Origin: Agrobacterium vitis
GTDB taxonomy: Bacteria > Pseudomonadota > Alphaproteobacteria > Rhizobiales > Rhizobiaceae
Reading direction: 5' to 3'
NCBI RefSeq assembly: GCF_037039395.1
Contig: NZ_CP146241.1
Coordinates: 434,001-498,000 of the forward strand
Length of the DNA: 64,000 nucleotides
Shown here: positions 8,913-17,835 of the stretch, piece after piece
Position numbering within the stretch: the stretch's first letter is position 1
How the letters are laid out: every line of letters begins with the position of its first letter
Position numbers and translations under genes: made by a program
Notes under the pieces: model-generated
Told to the model about the DNA's origin: nothing
What the model saw: the letters and a program-made list of their open reading frames with translations, nothing else
The model's database searches: none

Positions 8913-9965
8913 TTAATTGGTCGATTTGAGTTCTATTCTGAGCCAGTACATGGCGGTCTCTCCAGCTCCTAAAGTTACAGCATCCTCTGCCGGCTTCTCA
9001 TTCAGATCAAATCGTCGCATTGGCTCCAGCGCGAGGGCATATACGCCGGATTGAAAAGCTCTCCAGATGCCGAAACGCGGCAGAGCCACGCGGGAAAACG
9101 AGAGCCGGGCGCGCACTCCTCCAAGCAAGGCTCTGTTGCGTAATTCGATGGACGCCTCCGGCAGATCGCAAACGACAGGCGTGTCCTGAAAATAGTCCAC
9201 GAAGTCGGCCCTTGGACGCTTATCCTCGCTATTGAACGCTGAGACGAGGTCGTGGTGCAGATCGCCCGCGAGCTGCGTTGACTCGTCGAGGAATGGATAG
9301 CCGAAATTCACGTGATAGAGGATCGCATGCGGCGTGGGCCGAAAGCCTTGGTTTTCGACAACATCGTTGAGGCGGATGGCGTTGCCGAACACATCGACCT
9401 CTATGCGACGGCGCAGGACCAGGTTCTCTCCGAACACAGCACTCTGCCTGACAATGCCATCTGCCCAGATGACGGGCACGTCTGTGCTCCAGTCGATCCC
9501 ATAACCCGAAAGCGTGGCCCGCTGGCTGGAAATCCTCCCATGCAGTGGATTGAAAACTGCCTTGCGATGTTTGTGGATAAAGTGGCCGGCATCGCTCCGT
9601 TTCGCACCGCCTATATGATCAAGGCCGCAAGTGACGATGAAGCCATCGAAGTTCCTGTAGAAGCCGACGCCATCTTCCGCATCGATCGAATTCGGCGGCC
9701 ATGGCAAGCCGTTCGCACTGTTCCACCCGATGTTGATTCCGCGCCATGTTGCACTCGCAATATCGAAACCTCGATCCAGCGCGACCTCAAATCCAATGCC
9801 GCTTGCGTTTCGAACGACGAGCAGCCGCTGCCCTCTTCCTGGGCCATCTTCCATCTGCAACAGCCGAATGTCCGCGACACCCCTGCCGTCTACCGTGCGC
9901 TGTCGCAACTCCGCCGGCGAGAGCGCACGAACGGCACGAGGTTCTCTTTCGGCGCGGCGAGTCAT
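8913..9965 (-). CDS. DUF4432 aldose-1-epimerase-like protein
   Basis: A 350-residue protein of the DUF4432 group in the galactose mutarotase-like superfamily. Visible family features are LDRGFDIASATWRGINIGW, NPLHGRISSQRATL (His), HAILYHVNFGYPFLDE and ALEPMRRF with a late Glu. Such proteins probably bind sugars and may interconvert anomers; few are characterised. It is the last gene of a ten-gene minus-strand operon and starts 16 bases after the phosphatase stop. In an acc-like pathway it could act on the sugar released by the phosphatase, but this is inference. I know of no equivalent in the classical Ti-plasmid acc operon. Confidence 0.85.
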   Translation of the reverse strand: MTRRAEREPRAVRALSPAELRQRTVDGRGVADIRLLQMEDGPGRGQRLLVVRNASGIGFEVALDRGFDIASATWRGINIGWNSANGLPWPPNSIDAEDGVGFYRNFDGFIVTCGLDHIGGAKRSDAGHFIHKHRKAVFNPLHGRISSQRATLSGYGIDWSTDVPVIWADGIVRQSAVFGENLVLRRRIEVDVFGNAIRLNDVVENQGFRPTPHAILYHVNFGYPFLDESTQLAGDLHHDLVSAFNSEDKRPRADFVDYFQDTPVVCDLPEASIELRNRALLGGVRARLSFSRVALPRFGIWRAFQSGVYALALEPMRRFDLNEKPAEDAVTLGAGETAMYWLRIELKSTN

Positions 9966-9981
9966 CGGAGTTCCTTCGGCA

Positions 9982-10797
9982 TCAGGCTACCGACACTTTC
10001 TGCAGCAAAGGGCGCACCTTTTGCAGGAACTCTTCGCTACCGCAGGCGAACCGCAGCTTTGCCTGGAGCTCGGTACGATCCCAGTCGATTGTATGGGAGA
10101 CACCGAGATTGGCGAGAATTGGCAGTCCGGCCATCACATCCCAGGTCGAGTCCCCGAGCGCCACGTAGCCGTCGGTCTCGCCCATCGCGACTTCGATGAG
10201 CGAGAGGGTCGATGATCCGCAGCAGCGGAAACTGATGCGCAACTCGTCGGAAATATAGCGTACGACCTCAAGGCGATCTTCGCTGGCGATCGAAGGATGC
10301 AGACCAATTCCCGCGGAGGCCTGCGAGAGATCGAGCACAGGCAGAGCCTTCATCGGTTGACCGTTTAACCGTGTTTCGATCGCCGTCCCGCCGGTTAACA
10401 TCAGATCACGCACAGGAGCATAAATCACGCCAAAGGCCGGCCGGCGGTGCTCGTAGAGGCCAATCGAAATCGCCCAGTTCTGGCCACCACGGACAAAATT
10501 GAACGTTCCATCGATCGGATCGATGACCCAGATGCGCCCGGAATCGCCCGCGATTTCGCCGCCCTCTTCGCCGTAGACGCCGTCGTGTGGAAACGCGTGA
10601 CGCAAACTGGCAATCAGGAACTCCTCAACTTGCCTGTCAGCTTTGGTCACGAGGTCGAGGTGTCCCTTCTTCTCGACCGACAGACTGGCCAGAGACCGGA
10701 AGTGGGTAAGAGCGAGTTCACCAGCTTTACGCGCAATCTCCTCGATGACTGCCTCGACCGTTCGCCCGGTCGGCTCGGAAATATGCAAGTCAGCCAC
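9982..10797 (-). CDS. Inositol-monophosphatase-family phosphatase (AccG-like)
   Basis: About 271 residues from a GTG at 10797, which overlaps the end of the GDPD gene by 8 bases and gives the normal family length; the frame is open further upstream but inside the GDPD gene. Metal and substrate motifs of the IMPase superfamily are present: GVYGEEGGE, IWVIDPIDGTFNFV (DPIDGT) and LGDSTWDVMAG (WD). The enzyme should remove phosphate from a small sugar or inositol phosphate in the cytoplasm. Next to phosphodiesterases and a Dpp-type importer it matches AccG of Ti plasmids, which acts on the arabinose phosphate made from agrocinopine. Inositol phosphate is an alternative substrate. Confidence 0.9.
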   Translation of the reverse strand: MADLHISEPTGRTVEAVIEEIARKAGELALTHFRSLASLSVEKKGHLDLVTKADRQVEEFLIASLRHAFPHDGVYGEEGGEIAGDSGRIWVIDPIDGTFNFVRGGQNWAISIGLYEHRRPAFGVIYAPVRDLMLTGGTAIETRLNGQPMKALPVLDLSQASAGIGLHPSIASEDRLEVVRYISDELRISFRCCGSSTLSLIEVAMGETDGYVALGDSTWDVMAGLPILANLGVSHTIDWDRTELQAKLRFACGSEEFLQKVRPLLQKVSVA

Positions 10798-11593
10798 GGG
10801 CTTCGTCCCAGAGCCTTGCGACCTGCGCCACATCGTCACTGATGAGTTGATCCAGTTGGCCTTCGCGGATCCATTGAACCACATCGGCTTCGATGTCGAC
10901 GCCATACTCCTTCAGGCTTTTTAGCCGTTCTGGGCGCGGTACATGCAGGAAGGCGGCGATACCACCGTCATGAAGCTGCCGTGCCTCGCCGCTCGGGAAG
11001 TGATAGATCTCAAGATTGATGGCATCGAGGTTCGCCTCGCGCGCAATCGCTACCGGGTCGATCAGGCGGGAATGCGACAGACCGACGGTGGGCACTTCCG
11101 GTATCGCCTTTTTCAGCGCCCGCAGCTGAACGAAATCGAAGGACGAGAACTGCAGAAGATCTGCGCAGCCCAGTTCGTCAATGAGCGCCCGCAGCTTCGG
11201 GAAGAAAACGTCGTCGCGATCGTAGGTCTTGAGTTCCAGCTGGTAGATGATCCCCAGTTCACGAGCGAGCTGCAGCGCCTCCTTCAGACGTGGAATACGC
11301 TCTCCGGCAAATTCCTCACCGAACCACCGGCCGGCATCGAGAGCGGCAATCTCGGAGTAGGTCATGTTGCGGACGAGGCCGTGACCGTTGGTGGTGCGGT
11401 CCACGATTTCATCGTGGATTAGGACGAGCTCTCCATCGCTTGTGACCCGAAGATCGGTCTCGCAGGTGACACCTTGTCCTGCAATTTCATGGGCCTTCCG
11501 GAACGCAGCGAACGTATTTTCCGGTGCGCCTGCGCTATGACCCCGGTGGCCGGCGAGACGCATCGCCGCGGATGTCACTCTGAGTGGATTCAT
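10790..11593 (-). CDS. Glycerophosphodiester phosphodiesterase-family protein A (AccF-like)
   Basis: A 267-residue GDPD-family TIM-barrel phosphodiesterase. Catalytic and metal motifs are intact: LAGHRGHSAGAPENTFAAF (His and Glu), CETDLRVTSDGELVLIHDE (E-x-D and the second His) and QLELKTYDRDD. No signal peptide is seen, so it should act in the cytoplasm on an imported phosphodiester. It overlaps the phosphatase gene downstream and lies 13 bases after a second, divergent GDPD gene. GDPD-type AccF performs the first cleavage of agrocinopine in Ti plasmids; glycerophosphodiesters such as glycerophosphoinositol are the alternative substrate. Confidence 0.92.
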   Translation of the reverse strand: MNPLRVTSAAMRLAGHRGHSAGAPENTFAAFRKAHEIAGQGVTCETDLRVTSDGELVLIHDEIVDRTTNGHGLVRNMTYSEIAALDAGRWFGEEFAGERIPRLKEALQLARELGIIYQLELKTYDRDDVFFPKLRALIDELGCADLLQFSSFDFVQLRALKKAIPEVPTVGLSHSRLIDPVAIAREANLDAINLEIYHFPSGEARQLHDGGIAAFLHVPRPERLKSLKEYGVDIEADVVQWIREGQLDQLISDDVAQVARLWDEARG

Positions 11594-11606
11594 GTTTTTT
11601 CCTTTT

Positions 11607-12425
11607 CTAAGACAGGCGCGATACGCTCAAGCCACAACGCGCAATGAAATCGACGCTCCAACCGACATCGTCACAGACCAGCATGTCGATCAGTCCCGCG
11701 CGCAGATGGGCGCCAAGCTCTTCGAAATAGTCGACGCCATAGCCGCGCCTGATCACGAAGAATTCCGGCGGCGGGACGTAATGGCTGACGGCGACGTTGG
11801 CGGCGTGAAGACTCTCGGCAATATCGGCGGCGAACTGCGGATAATCGGTGTTCATGATGTCCATCAATGCCGAGTGTGCGGCTGCGGCCGGCTCGACCAG
11901 GCGATGATAGTTGATGCCCATCGTGCGAATGCCGGGAGCGAAGCGCTTTATGTCACGCAAAGCCACGTAATCGAACGAACTGATCAGCACCCGTTCGAAC
12001 ATTTGGGCTTGCTTCAGCAGTCGGACTACCTGCTCCAGGTAGGCCGTGCCCTCGAACTTGTCCTTGATCTCAATGATCAAGCCCATTCCGAGGTCTCGGC
12101 AATATGCAAGAATGTCTTCGAACAACTCGATTGGTTGGCCCTCGATCGGCATGCCATTACGGGCTTTGGTCCGAAACTGTGCGATCTGGGCATAGTCGAG
12201 TTGAGAGATGATCCCGGTGCCTGTCGATGCATTGTCGAGAATGTCATCGTGAAACACCACGAGCTGACCGTCTCGCGTCATTCGCAGATCGATCTCGCAA
12301 AGTGATGCGCCAAGTTCGGCGGCACGGCGGAAAGCCGGACGGCTGTTCTCGTGACCGTCGACAACATGCCCGCGATGGCCACAAACGAGAATGTGCCCGG
12401 AGCTGGAAGGGAGGGTGTCAAACAT
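11607..12425 (-). CDS. Glycerophosphodiester phosphodiesterase-family protein B
   Basis: A second GDPD paralogue of about 272 residues from ATG 12425 (MFDTLPSSSGHILVC), 11 bases after the permease stop; longer upstream starts would run into the permease gene. Motifs present are VCGHRGHVVDGHENSRPAF, CEIDLRMTRDGQLVVFHDD and LIIEIKDKFEG. It shares the His-Arg-Gly-His signature with protein A but is clearly diverged (for example GHENS for APENT), so the two are not a recent duplication. Two GDPDs in one operon suggest either two related substrates or successive cleavage steps. It is probably cytoplasmic. Confidence 0.9.
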   Translation of the reverse strand: MFDTLPSSSGHILVCGHRGHVVDGHENSRPAFRRAAELGASLCEIDLRMTRDGQLVVFHDDILDNASTGTGIISQLDYAQIAQFRTKARNGMPIEGQPIELFEDILAYCRDLGMGLIIEIKDKFEGTAYLEQVVRLLKQAQMFERVLISSFDYVALRDIKRFAPGIRTMGINYHRLVEPAAAAHSALMDIMNTDYPQFAADIAESLHAANVAVSHYVPPPEFFVIRRGYGVDYFEELGAHLRAGLIDMLVCDDVGWSVDFIARCGLSVSRLS

Positions 12426-12436
12426 CTTTTCTCTTT

Positions 12437-13294
12437 CTAGCGCAGGCGGGCGTCGAAACGGTCGCGCAGATAGTCGCCAAGCAAGCTGATGGATAAGGTG
12501 GTGAGCACGATCATCAGTCCCGGAAGAGCTGTGAGCCACCAAGCTATGGCGAGGTAATTCCGACCATCAGCCACCATGAGCCCAAGGCTGGTGGCCGGCG
12601 GCTGGATTCCGAGGCCGAGGAAGCTCAATCCGCTCTCCAGGAGAATGATCTCGGGAAAGTTCACAGTCAGCTGGACGATGAGCGGACCTGCGATGTTCGG
12701 CAGAATGTGACGCAGATAGATGCGCAGTGACGGAACGCCGACGATGCGAGCCGCCTCCGCGTATCCCTCCTGGTTGGCGCTCAGCACGAGCCCACGACTG
12801 AGCCGCGCATAGCGTTCCCAGTTCGCGATGCCCACGAGGAAGACGAAAAGCAGCGGGCTCGATCCAAAGAATGCCAGCACCCCGAGCGCAATGATGATGA
12901 AGGGTACAGACGACATGGCGTCGGCGAAACCCATGATCAGATTATCGATCCAGCCATAAAAGTGTGCGGCCAGGAAGCCGAGGCTGGTACCGATGACTGC
13001 GCAGATCAGCGATCCAATGAACGCGATCATTAGCGTCGTCTGCGTCGCGACCAGCAGGTTGCTGAGCACATCTCGTCCGAGATAGTCTGTCCCGAACAGG
13101 TGGCCTGGAAGGGTACCCGGCGGCGCAAAACGCGAGATAGGAGCCTGTTGCAGATAGTTATAAGGCGCCACCCAATGTGCCGTCACGCCGATGAACACGA
13201 CCACGACGATCCATGCCGCGCATATGCAGATACTAACCGGTACTTTCGGCGCCGAGGGCTGAGCTCTTCGCAATTTGACAGCGTTATCTTTCAT
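12437..13294 (-). CDS. ABC transporter permease, DppC/OppC type
   Basis: A 285-residue inner-membrane permease. The N-terminal hydrophobic anchor (ICICAAWIVVVVFIGV) and the conserved HLFGTDYLGRDVLS motif are typical of DppC/OppC proteins, followed by several membrane segments and the EAA loop YAEAARIVGVPSLRIYLRHI. It pairs with the preceding DppB-type permease, whose gene overlaps its start by 11 bases, and with the two ATPases and binding protein upstream. In the acc comparison it would be one of AccD/AccE, moving the phosphodiester across the membrane. Confidence 0.93.
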   Translation of the reverse strand: MKDNAVKLRRAQPSAPKVPVSICICAAWIVVVVFIGVTAHWVAPYNYLQQAPISRFAPPGTLPGHLFGTDYLGRDVLSNLLVATQTTLMIAFIGSLICAVIGTSLGFLAAHFYGWIDNLIMGFADAMSSVPFIIIALGVLAFFGSSPLLFVFLVGIANWERYARLSRGLVLSANQEGYAEAARIVGVPSLRIYLRHILPNIAGPLIVQLTVNFPEIILLESGLSFLGLGIQPPATSLGLMVADGRNYLAIAWWLTALPGLMIVLTTLSISLLGDYLRDRFDARLR

Positions 13295-14213
13295 TGCTTT
13301 GAAGCCTGATCTTCGGATTGAGGACCGCGTAGAGGATATCGACGATCAGGTTGATCGTGACCATGAAGGCGGTGAAGAGAATGATCATTGCCTGGACCAC
13401 GTTGAGATCGCCGGAACTCGTGGCGCGGACGAAACCGCTTCCCAGGCCCGGCCAGCCGAACACGGGCTCGATCAGCGCCGCGCCCCCGAGCAAACCGCCG
13501 GCGATGAAGCCCAGCATGGTCACCATCGGTATCGCCGCGTTCGGAAGCGCGTGACGCAGGATGATGTCCCACTCCGGCACACCGTCGGCGCGAGCCGCGG
13601 CGATATAGGGCTGCCCCAGCACGTCGATCAGCGTCGAGCGGGTAAATCGTGCAACGCCCGCGGCGTTAAAGAGGGCAAACGTCGCGATCGGCAGGATCGC
13701 ATGTTTGAAGGTGGAGCTTCCCGAACTCGGCAAGACCCGCAGCCAGACCGCAAATATGAAGATCAAGGCAAGCCCGAGCAGAAAGTTGGGAACGCTATAG
13801 CCAAGAACAGCGCCTGCCATGACGGCTTTGTCGGAAGCCGTCTCGCGCCGTACCGCAGCGAGAATTCCCGCGGGAATACCAATGAGCATGCTCAGCACGA
13901 AGGCCGATACCGTGACCAGCAACGTTTTGGGGACGCGCTCGGCAATGACCGCGAATACCTCGCGGCCGTCGGCAAAGGACGTCCCGAAATCACCCCGGAT
14001 CGCGTGGCTCCAATAAATGAGAAACTGTTCCAAAATGGACTTGTCCAGCCCCCAGTTAATGCGGAACGCCGCCAGTGCCTCCGGCGTCGCGACATCGGAG
14101 AGAATCTGTTCGGCCGGATCGCCGCTCAACCGCAGAACGATGAAGACGAAGGTTACGGTGAGGAAGAGGACCACAAGGGCTCGAACAGTTCGTGCGAGGA
14201 TGAAGCTCATCAT
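13284..14213 (-). CDS. ABC transporter permease, DppB/OppB type
   Basis: A 309-residue membrane permease with a DppB-type N-terminus (FILARTVRALVVLFLTVTFV, LSGDPAE), six predicted membrane segments and the EAA loop (GVPEWDIILRHALPNA). The ending NPKIRLQSNE is the usual NPRIR tail of the family. It forms the heterodimeric channel with the DppC-type protein downstream. The start overlaps the ATPase stop by four bases (ATGATGA), which implies translational coupling. Confidence 0.93.
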   Translation of the reverse strand: MMSFILARTVRALVVLFLTVTFVFIVLRLSGDPAEQILSDVATPEALAAFRINWGLDKSILEQFLIYWSHAIRGDFGTSFADGREVFAVIAERVPKTLLVTVSAFVLSMLIGIPAGILAAVRRETASDKAVMAGAVLGYSVPNFLLGLALIFIFAVWLRVLPSSGSSTFKHAILPIATFALFNAAGVARFTRSTLIDVLGQPYIAAARADGVPEWDIILRHALPNAAIPMVTMLGFIAGGLLGGAALIEPVFGWPGLGSGFVRATSSGDLNVVQAMIILFTAFMVTINLIVDILYAVLNPKIRLQSNER

Positions 14214-15205
14214 TGCGCGATCTCCCTCTGCAGGACGATTTCGCGTGGAAGTTCCTCAGCCCGGTGACAGGCCACCTTTTGGTCGCCGGCCTGGCGAAGC
14301 GCGGGCGTTTCGGAAACACATCTCTCGATGGCGAACGGACAGCGCGACCGGAAGGAGCATCCTTTCGCGAGCGTGCTGAAATCGAGTTCGCCCTGGATCG
14401 GTGGTTCCACGTTTCGAACGCATGGATCCATCGTTGGCACGGACGCAAGCAATGCTCTCGTGTACGGATGACGAGGCCACGCGTAGACGGACTTGATGTC
14501 GCCGGTCTCGACGACACGGCCGAGATACATGACGGCGATGCGATCAACCAGGTGTCGGACAATGCGCAGGTCGTGCGTTATGAAGACATAGGCAAGGTCC
14601 AGCCAAAGCGATCTCAGGATCGAGACCACCTGCGCCTGAACCGATACATCCAGGGCCGACACGGCCTCGTCGAACACAACAAGCTTCGGGTCGAGGATCA
14701 AGGCGCGTGCGATGACGACGCGCTGGCGCTGGCCGCCAGACATCTGATGGGGGAAACGGCCCATCATTCCGGTTGGAAGCCCAACCCTTTCCAGCATCGC
14801 GGCGGCACGGTCGCGTGCTCCCGTGCGATCGGCCACATGATGTACCCAGACAGCCTCCGCCACTTGTTCGCCGATCGACATTTGAGGGTTCAGAGCAGAC
14901 AACGGGTTCTGCTGCACCAGGGAGGTCTGCATCCGAAACTTCTTCCAGTCTCGTGACGTGCGTTCCGTATGGGGTACTCCTTCGAACCGGACCTCGCCCA
15001 CGGTCGGAGGCGTGAGACCGAGGATAAGGCGACCTAAAGTCGACTTGCCACTACCGGATTCGCCGACCACACCGATGCGCTCTCGTTTGGCGAGATCCAG
15101 ATCGACAGATTCCACCGCCACCTGACTGGATGCCTTTGCGAACAGTCCGGATTTCAACCGGAAGACTTTGGTCAGGTTGCGGGCTTGGAGGAGAGGCGTA
15201 CTCAT
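14210..15205 (-). CDS. ABC transporter ATP-binding protein, DppF/OppF type
   Basis: About 331 residues from ATG 15205 ([15 protein letters not shown]), which overlaps the preceding stop as ATGA; the longer open frame is spurious. Walker A is [13 protein letters not shown], the signature MSGGQRQRVVIARAL and Walker B LVVFDEAVSALD; the latter has Ala where most DppF proteins have Pro-Thr-Ser. The C-terminus has the oligopeptide-ABC Cys-rich extension (GCSFRSRCPFAIERC), which in relatives can hold an iron-sulfur cluster. It energises import with the neighbouring DppD-type ATPase. Confidence 0.93.
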   Translation of the reverse strand: MSTPLLQARNLTKVFRLKSGLFAKASSQVAVESVDLDLAKRERIGVVGESGSGKSTLGRLILGLTPPTVGEVRFEGVPHTERTSRDWKKFRMQTSLVQQNPLSALNPQMSIGEQVAEAVWVHHVADRTGARDRAAAMLERVGLPTGMMGRFPHQMSGGQRQRVVIARALILDPKLVVFDEAVSALDVSVQAQVVSILRSLWLDLAYVFITHDLRIVRHLVDRIAVMYLGRVVETGDIKSVYAWPRHPYTRALLASVPTMDPCVRNVEPPIQGELDFSTLAKGCSFRSRCPFAIERCVSETPALRQAGDQKVACHRAEELPREIVLQREIAQ

Positions 15206-16149
15206 GCGCTCACCGGATGATAACACCAGGCCTGATGAAGGGGACCGACGCTTGCGGGACCAGGAAAGCTGGCTGTGCACCTGTCGCTCACGCGCGGGCA
15301 GCGCGGATGATAGTAGCACCCGGCCGGAAGGTTCTCGAGAAGCGGAACCGATCCGGGGATAGGGACCGGCGGCTCGAGGTCGTCGGGATCAATGGTCGGC
15401 ATGCAGTCGATTAAAGCGCGGGCGTATGGATGCGCTGCACGCTCCAGCAATTCGACCACGGGGGCCGTCTCGACGATCTTGCCACAGTACATTACCGCCG
15501 CGCGATCAGCCAATCGCGCGATGACACCCAGATCGTGCGATACGATCAACAAGGCCATGCCCGTTTCCGATCTCAGTTCCTCGAGCAGGTGTAGGATCTG
15601 AGCCTGCGTCGTGACATCAAGCGCCGTTGTCGGTTCATCGGCAATGAGCAACGCGGGCTTGGCAGCAAGAGCATGCGCGATCATCACGCGCTGGTTCATC
15701 CCACCTGAGAACTGATGGGGATAGGAGCGCAGGCGGCTCTTTGCCTGGTCGATGCCCACACGCTCAAGCAGCCGCATTGCTTCCAGCCGCGCATCATTGC
15801 CCCTCAGCCCCTGATGGCGGCTGAGGCTGGATTCCAGATAATAGCCGATCGTGTGAACTGGGTTGAGGCTGCTCGTGGGATCCTGAAAGATCATCGCGAT
15901 CGTTGGATCTTTTCGGGTGCCGGAGGAGCGCCCGTCACTGGCTAGCGCTATTGTCCCACCGGTCTGAGCTACGGCGCGCGGCAATGCCTTGGCGATCGCA
16001 TAACAGGTCATGCTCTTGCCGCAACCGGACTCGCCAACCAGCCCGAGCGTTTGCCCACCGTCTAGCGAAAAACTGATCCCATCGATGATTCTTGCCGCCC
16101 GCCCCGGCACCTGAACCACCAGATCGCGAACCGTCAAAAGATCTGACAA
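15202..16149 (-). CDS. ABC transporter ATP-binding protein, DppD/OppD type
   Basis: About 315 residues if it starts at TTG 16149 ([15 protein letters not shown]), which has a strong GGGAGGAA 6-8 bases before it and gives the normal family N-terminus. ATG 16194 is possible and adds 15 residues unlike the family. Walker A is [13 protein letters not shown], the signature [15 protein letters not shown] and Walker [13 protein letters not shown]. The Cys-rich tail [15 protein letters not shown] is that of oligopeptide/dipeptide ATPases. It forms the ATPase pair with the next gene, to which it is coupled by a 4-base overlap. Confidence 0.91.
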   Translation of the reverse strand: MSDLLTVRDLVVQVPGRAARIIDGISFSLDGGQTLGLVGESGCGKSMTCYAIAKALPRAVAQTGGTIALASDGRSSGTRKDPTIAMIFQDPTSSLNPVHTIGYYLESSLSRHQGLRGNDARLEAMRLLERVGIDQAKSRLRSYPHQFSGGMNQRVMIAHALAAKPALLIADEPTTALDVTTQAQILHLLEELRSETGMALLIVSHDLGVIARLADRAAVMYCGKIVETAPVVELLERAAHPYARALIDCMPTIDPDDLEPPVPIPGSVPLLENLPAGCYYHPRCPRVSDRCTASFPGPASVGPLHQAWCYHPVSA

Positions 16150-16208
16150 CTTCTGTTCCTCCCAAGGACGACGCATACTCAAACGCGCCGCCATTTGCCT
16201 GGTGGCCC

Positions 16209-17780
16209 TCAGCCGAAGCTGAGGTTGTTTGCCCGCAGTTCCATGGTTTCGAAGCTCACCGGCTTCCAGCGCACATCCTTGCGTGCGCCGTAGACATCGA
16301 ATGGCTGATAAAGAATGACAGCCGGCGCCTCGTCCTCGAAGATGTCGCGCATGCGGTTGAAGGCGTCGACCCGCTCCAGCCCGTCAGGCAATTGCGAGAC
16401 CTTCACGGCCAACTCGTTGAATTCGGCCGGCGCCTTCCAGCCCCACCGCTTCTGCACACCACCCTGTGGCCCGAACTCGGAGACGATGGTGTTGAGGGCA
16501 TCGGTCAAGGACAGGCCGTTCGACCAGTTCCTAATCCAGACATTCTCGTCCTTCGCCGTGGTTCCGGGAGCGTAGATTTCCGGGACGACATTGACGCCGA
16601 TCTCCTTCCACATCTCGATCATCATCATCAGTGCAGGGACGGCGTTGGCATAATAGTTGCCCATCGTGCGATAGGTGATCGGCATCCCGTCGTAGCCGCT
16701 TTCCTTCACGAGGCGCTTGGCCTCCTCGACATTGTATTCCATCGGCCGCCGTTTGGGATCGAAGGTGGCGCCGTAATGCGGGAAGTTGAAGCCGTTGGGA
16801 ATCGAGGCCAAATTCTTCCACAGGGACTCGACCATGACAGGTCGGTTGACGGCCAGCGCCATTGCGCGCCGGAGCGTCTTGGCCTTGAAGACGGGCTGGT
16901 TCATGTTGAACGTGAACATGTGGAAGTTCTCGATCAACGTGCCGCGGGTTTCCAGATCTGAATAGCCGTTGATTAGCGCCATGTCGTCCGGTGTCAGCGT
17001 CGTGACAATATCGTATTCGCCGCTGATCAACCCGGCGACGCGTGTCGCCGGCTCTGAAACGACCTGGTAGGTGATTTTGGACGCGGTCGGCTTGTCACCC
17101 CAATACCCATCGTTGGCTTCGAGAACCACGCGGTCGCCGGCAACGAACTCGACGAATTTATAGGGTCCGGTGCCAACTGGCTTGTTGCCGAACGCGACCG
17201 GTCCCAGGCCCTTGTAATAATCCTTGGGAACGATGCGGCCGACCCAGGAGGCCACAATTTTTTCGATCAAGTAGGAAGGCGTCTTGGTGCGCAGGACGAC
17301 GGTGTATTTGTCCTCCACCACCGGCTCGTCCCAGTCGGGAGAGAAGTTGCGGCCGTTTGGAATGGTCTTGATCGCCTCGTCGCCCCACAAACGTTGCGAA
17401 GAGAATGTATAGGCAACGTCGTCCGCGCTCATCTCCACGCCATTGTGGAACTTGACGTTTTCGCGGAGATTGAAGCGGACCGATCTGTCGTCCAGACGTT
17501 TCCAGCTCTCGGCCAGAGCGGGCACCAGTTCTGTGCTGTTTCCGGGCGCCCCGTTATGGAACCAGTCTCGGGCGATAAGGGTATCGAAAATCTGCGCAAC
17601 GATACGGACCCCGGTGTTGCTGATCGCGTTGACCGGCTCCAGTGAACCGGGCAGGCCGTTCACCCCGATGCGAAGCTCGCGTCGCTCCTGCCCGAAGGCC
17701 AGGTTGACGCCAGACGTCGATGCCAGCACCGTCGCTGCACTCGCGCCGATCATGAAGTTTCTGCGATTACTTCTGAGCAT
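16209..17780 (-). CDS. Periplasmic solute-binding protein, SBP_bac_5 family, Tat signal (AccA-like)
   Basis: About 523 residues from ATG 17780, preceded by GGGAGAGAG. The N-terminus SNRRNFMIGASAATVLAST is a twin-arginine export signal, so the protein is probably folded before it reaches the periplasm. The mature part is an oligopeptide-type (cluster C) binding protein: LRIGVNGLPGSLEPVNAISN, VKFHNGVEMSADDVAYTF, KPVGTGPYKFVEF and LRRAMALAVNRP. It is the specificity subunit of the importer encoded downstream. In the acc operon this position is AccA, which binds agrocinopine and agrocin 84 through a pyranose-2-phosphate motif. Whether the binding residues are shared needs an alignment. Confidence 0.93.
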   Translation of the reverse strand: MLRSNRRNFMIGASAATVLASTSGVNLAFGQERRELRIGVNGLPGSLEPVNAISNTGVRIVAQIFDTLIARDWFHNGAPGNSTELVPALAESWKRLDDRSVRFNLRENVKFHNGVEMSADDVAYTFSSQRLWGDEAIKTIPNGRNFSPDWDEPVVEDKYTVVLRTKTPSYLIEKIVASWVGRIVPKDYYKGLGPVAFGNKPVGTGPYKFVEFVAGDRVVLEANDGYWGDKPTASKITYQVVSEPATRVAGLISGEYDIVTTLTPDDMALINGYSDLETRGTLIENFHMFTFNMNQPVFKAKTLRRAMALAVNRPVMVESLWKNLASIPNGFNFPHYGATFDPKRRPMEYNVEEAKRLVKESGYDGMPITYRTMGNYYANAVPALMMMIEMWKEIGVNVVPEIYAPGTTAKDENVWIRNWSNGLSLTDALNTIVSEFGPQGGVQKRWGWKAPAEFNELAVKVSQLPDGLERVDAFNRMRDIFEDEAPAVILYQPFDVYGARKDVRWKPVSFETMELRANNLSFG

Positions 17781-17835
17781 TGCTCTCTCCCTGCCTTGTT
17801 TGAATGCTGTTGATGGGTAGCGGACACATCGGACC

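Noticed and set aside
13275..14267. Plus-strand open frame opposite the DppB-type permease
   Set aside because: Charged, repetitive composition typical of the antisense of a membrane protein; no recognised motif.
16150..16194. Extra 15-residue N-terminus of the DppD-type ATPase
   Set aside because: The residues are unlike the family and a strong GGGAGGAA site stands before the TTG at 16149, so the longer form is less likely.
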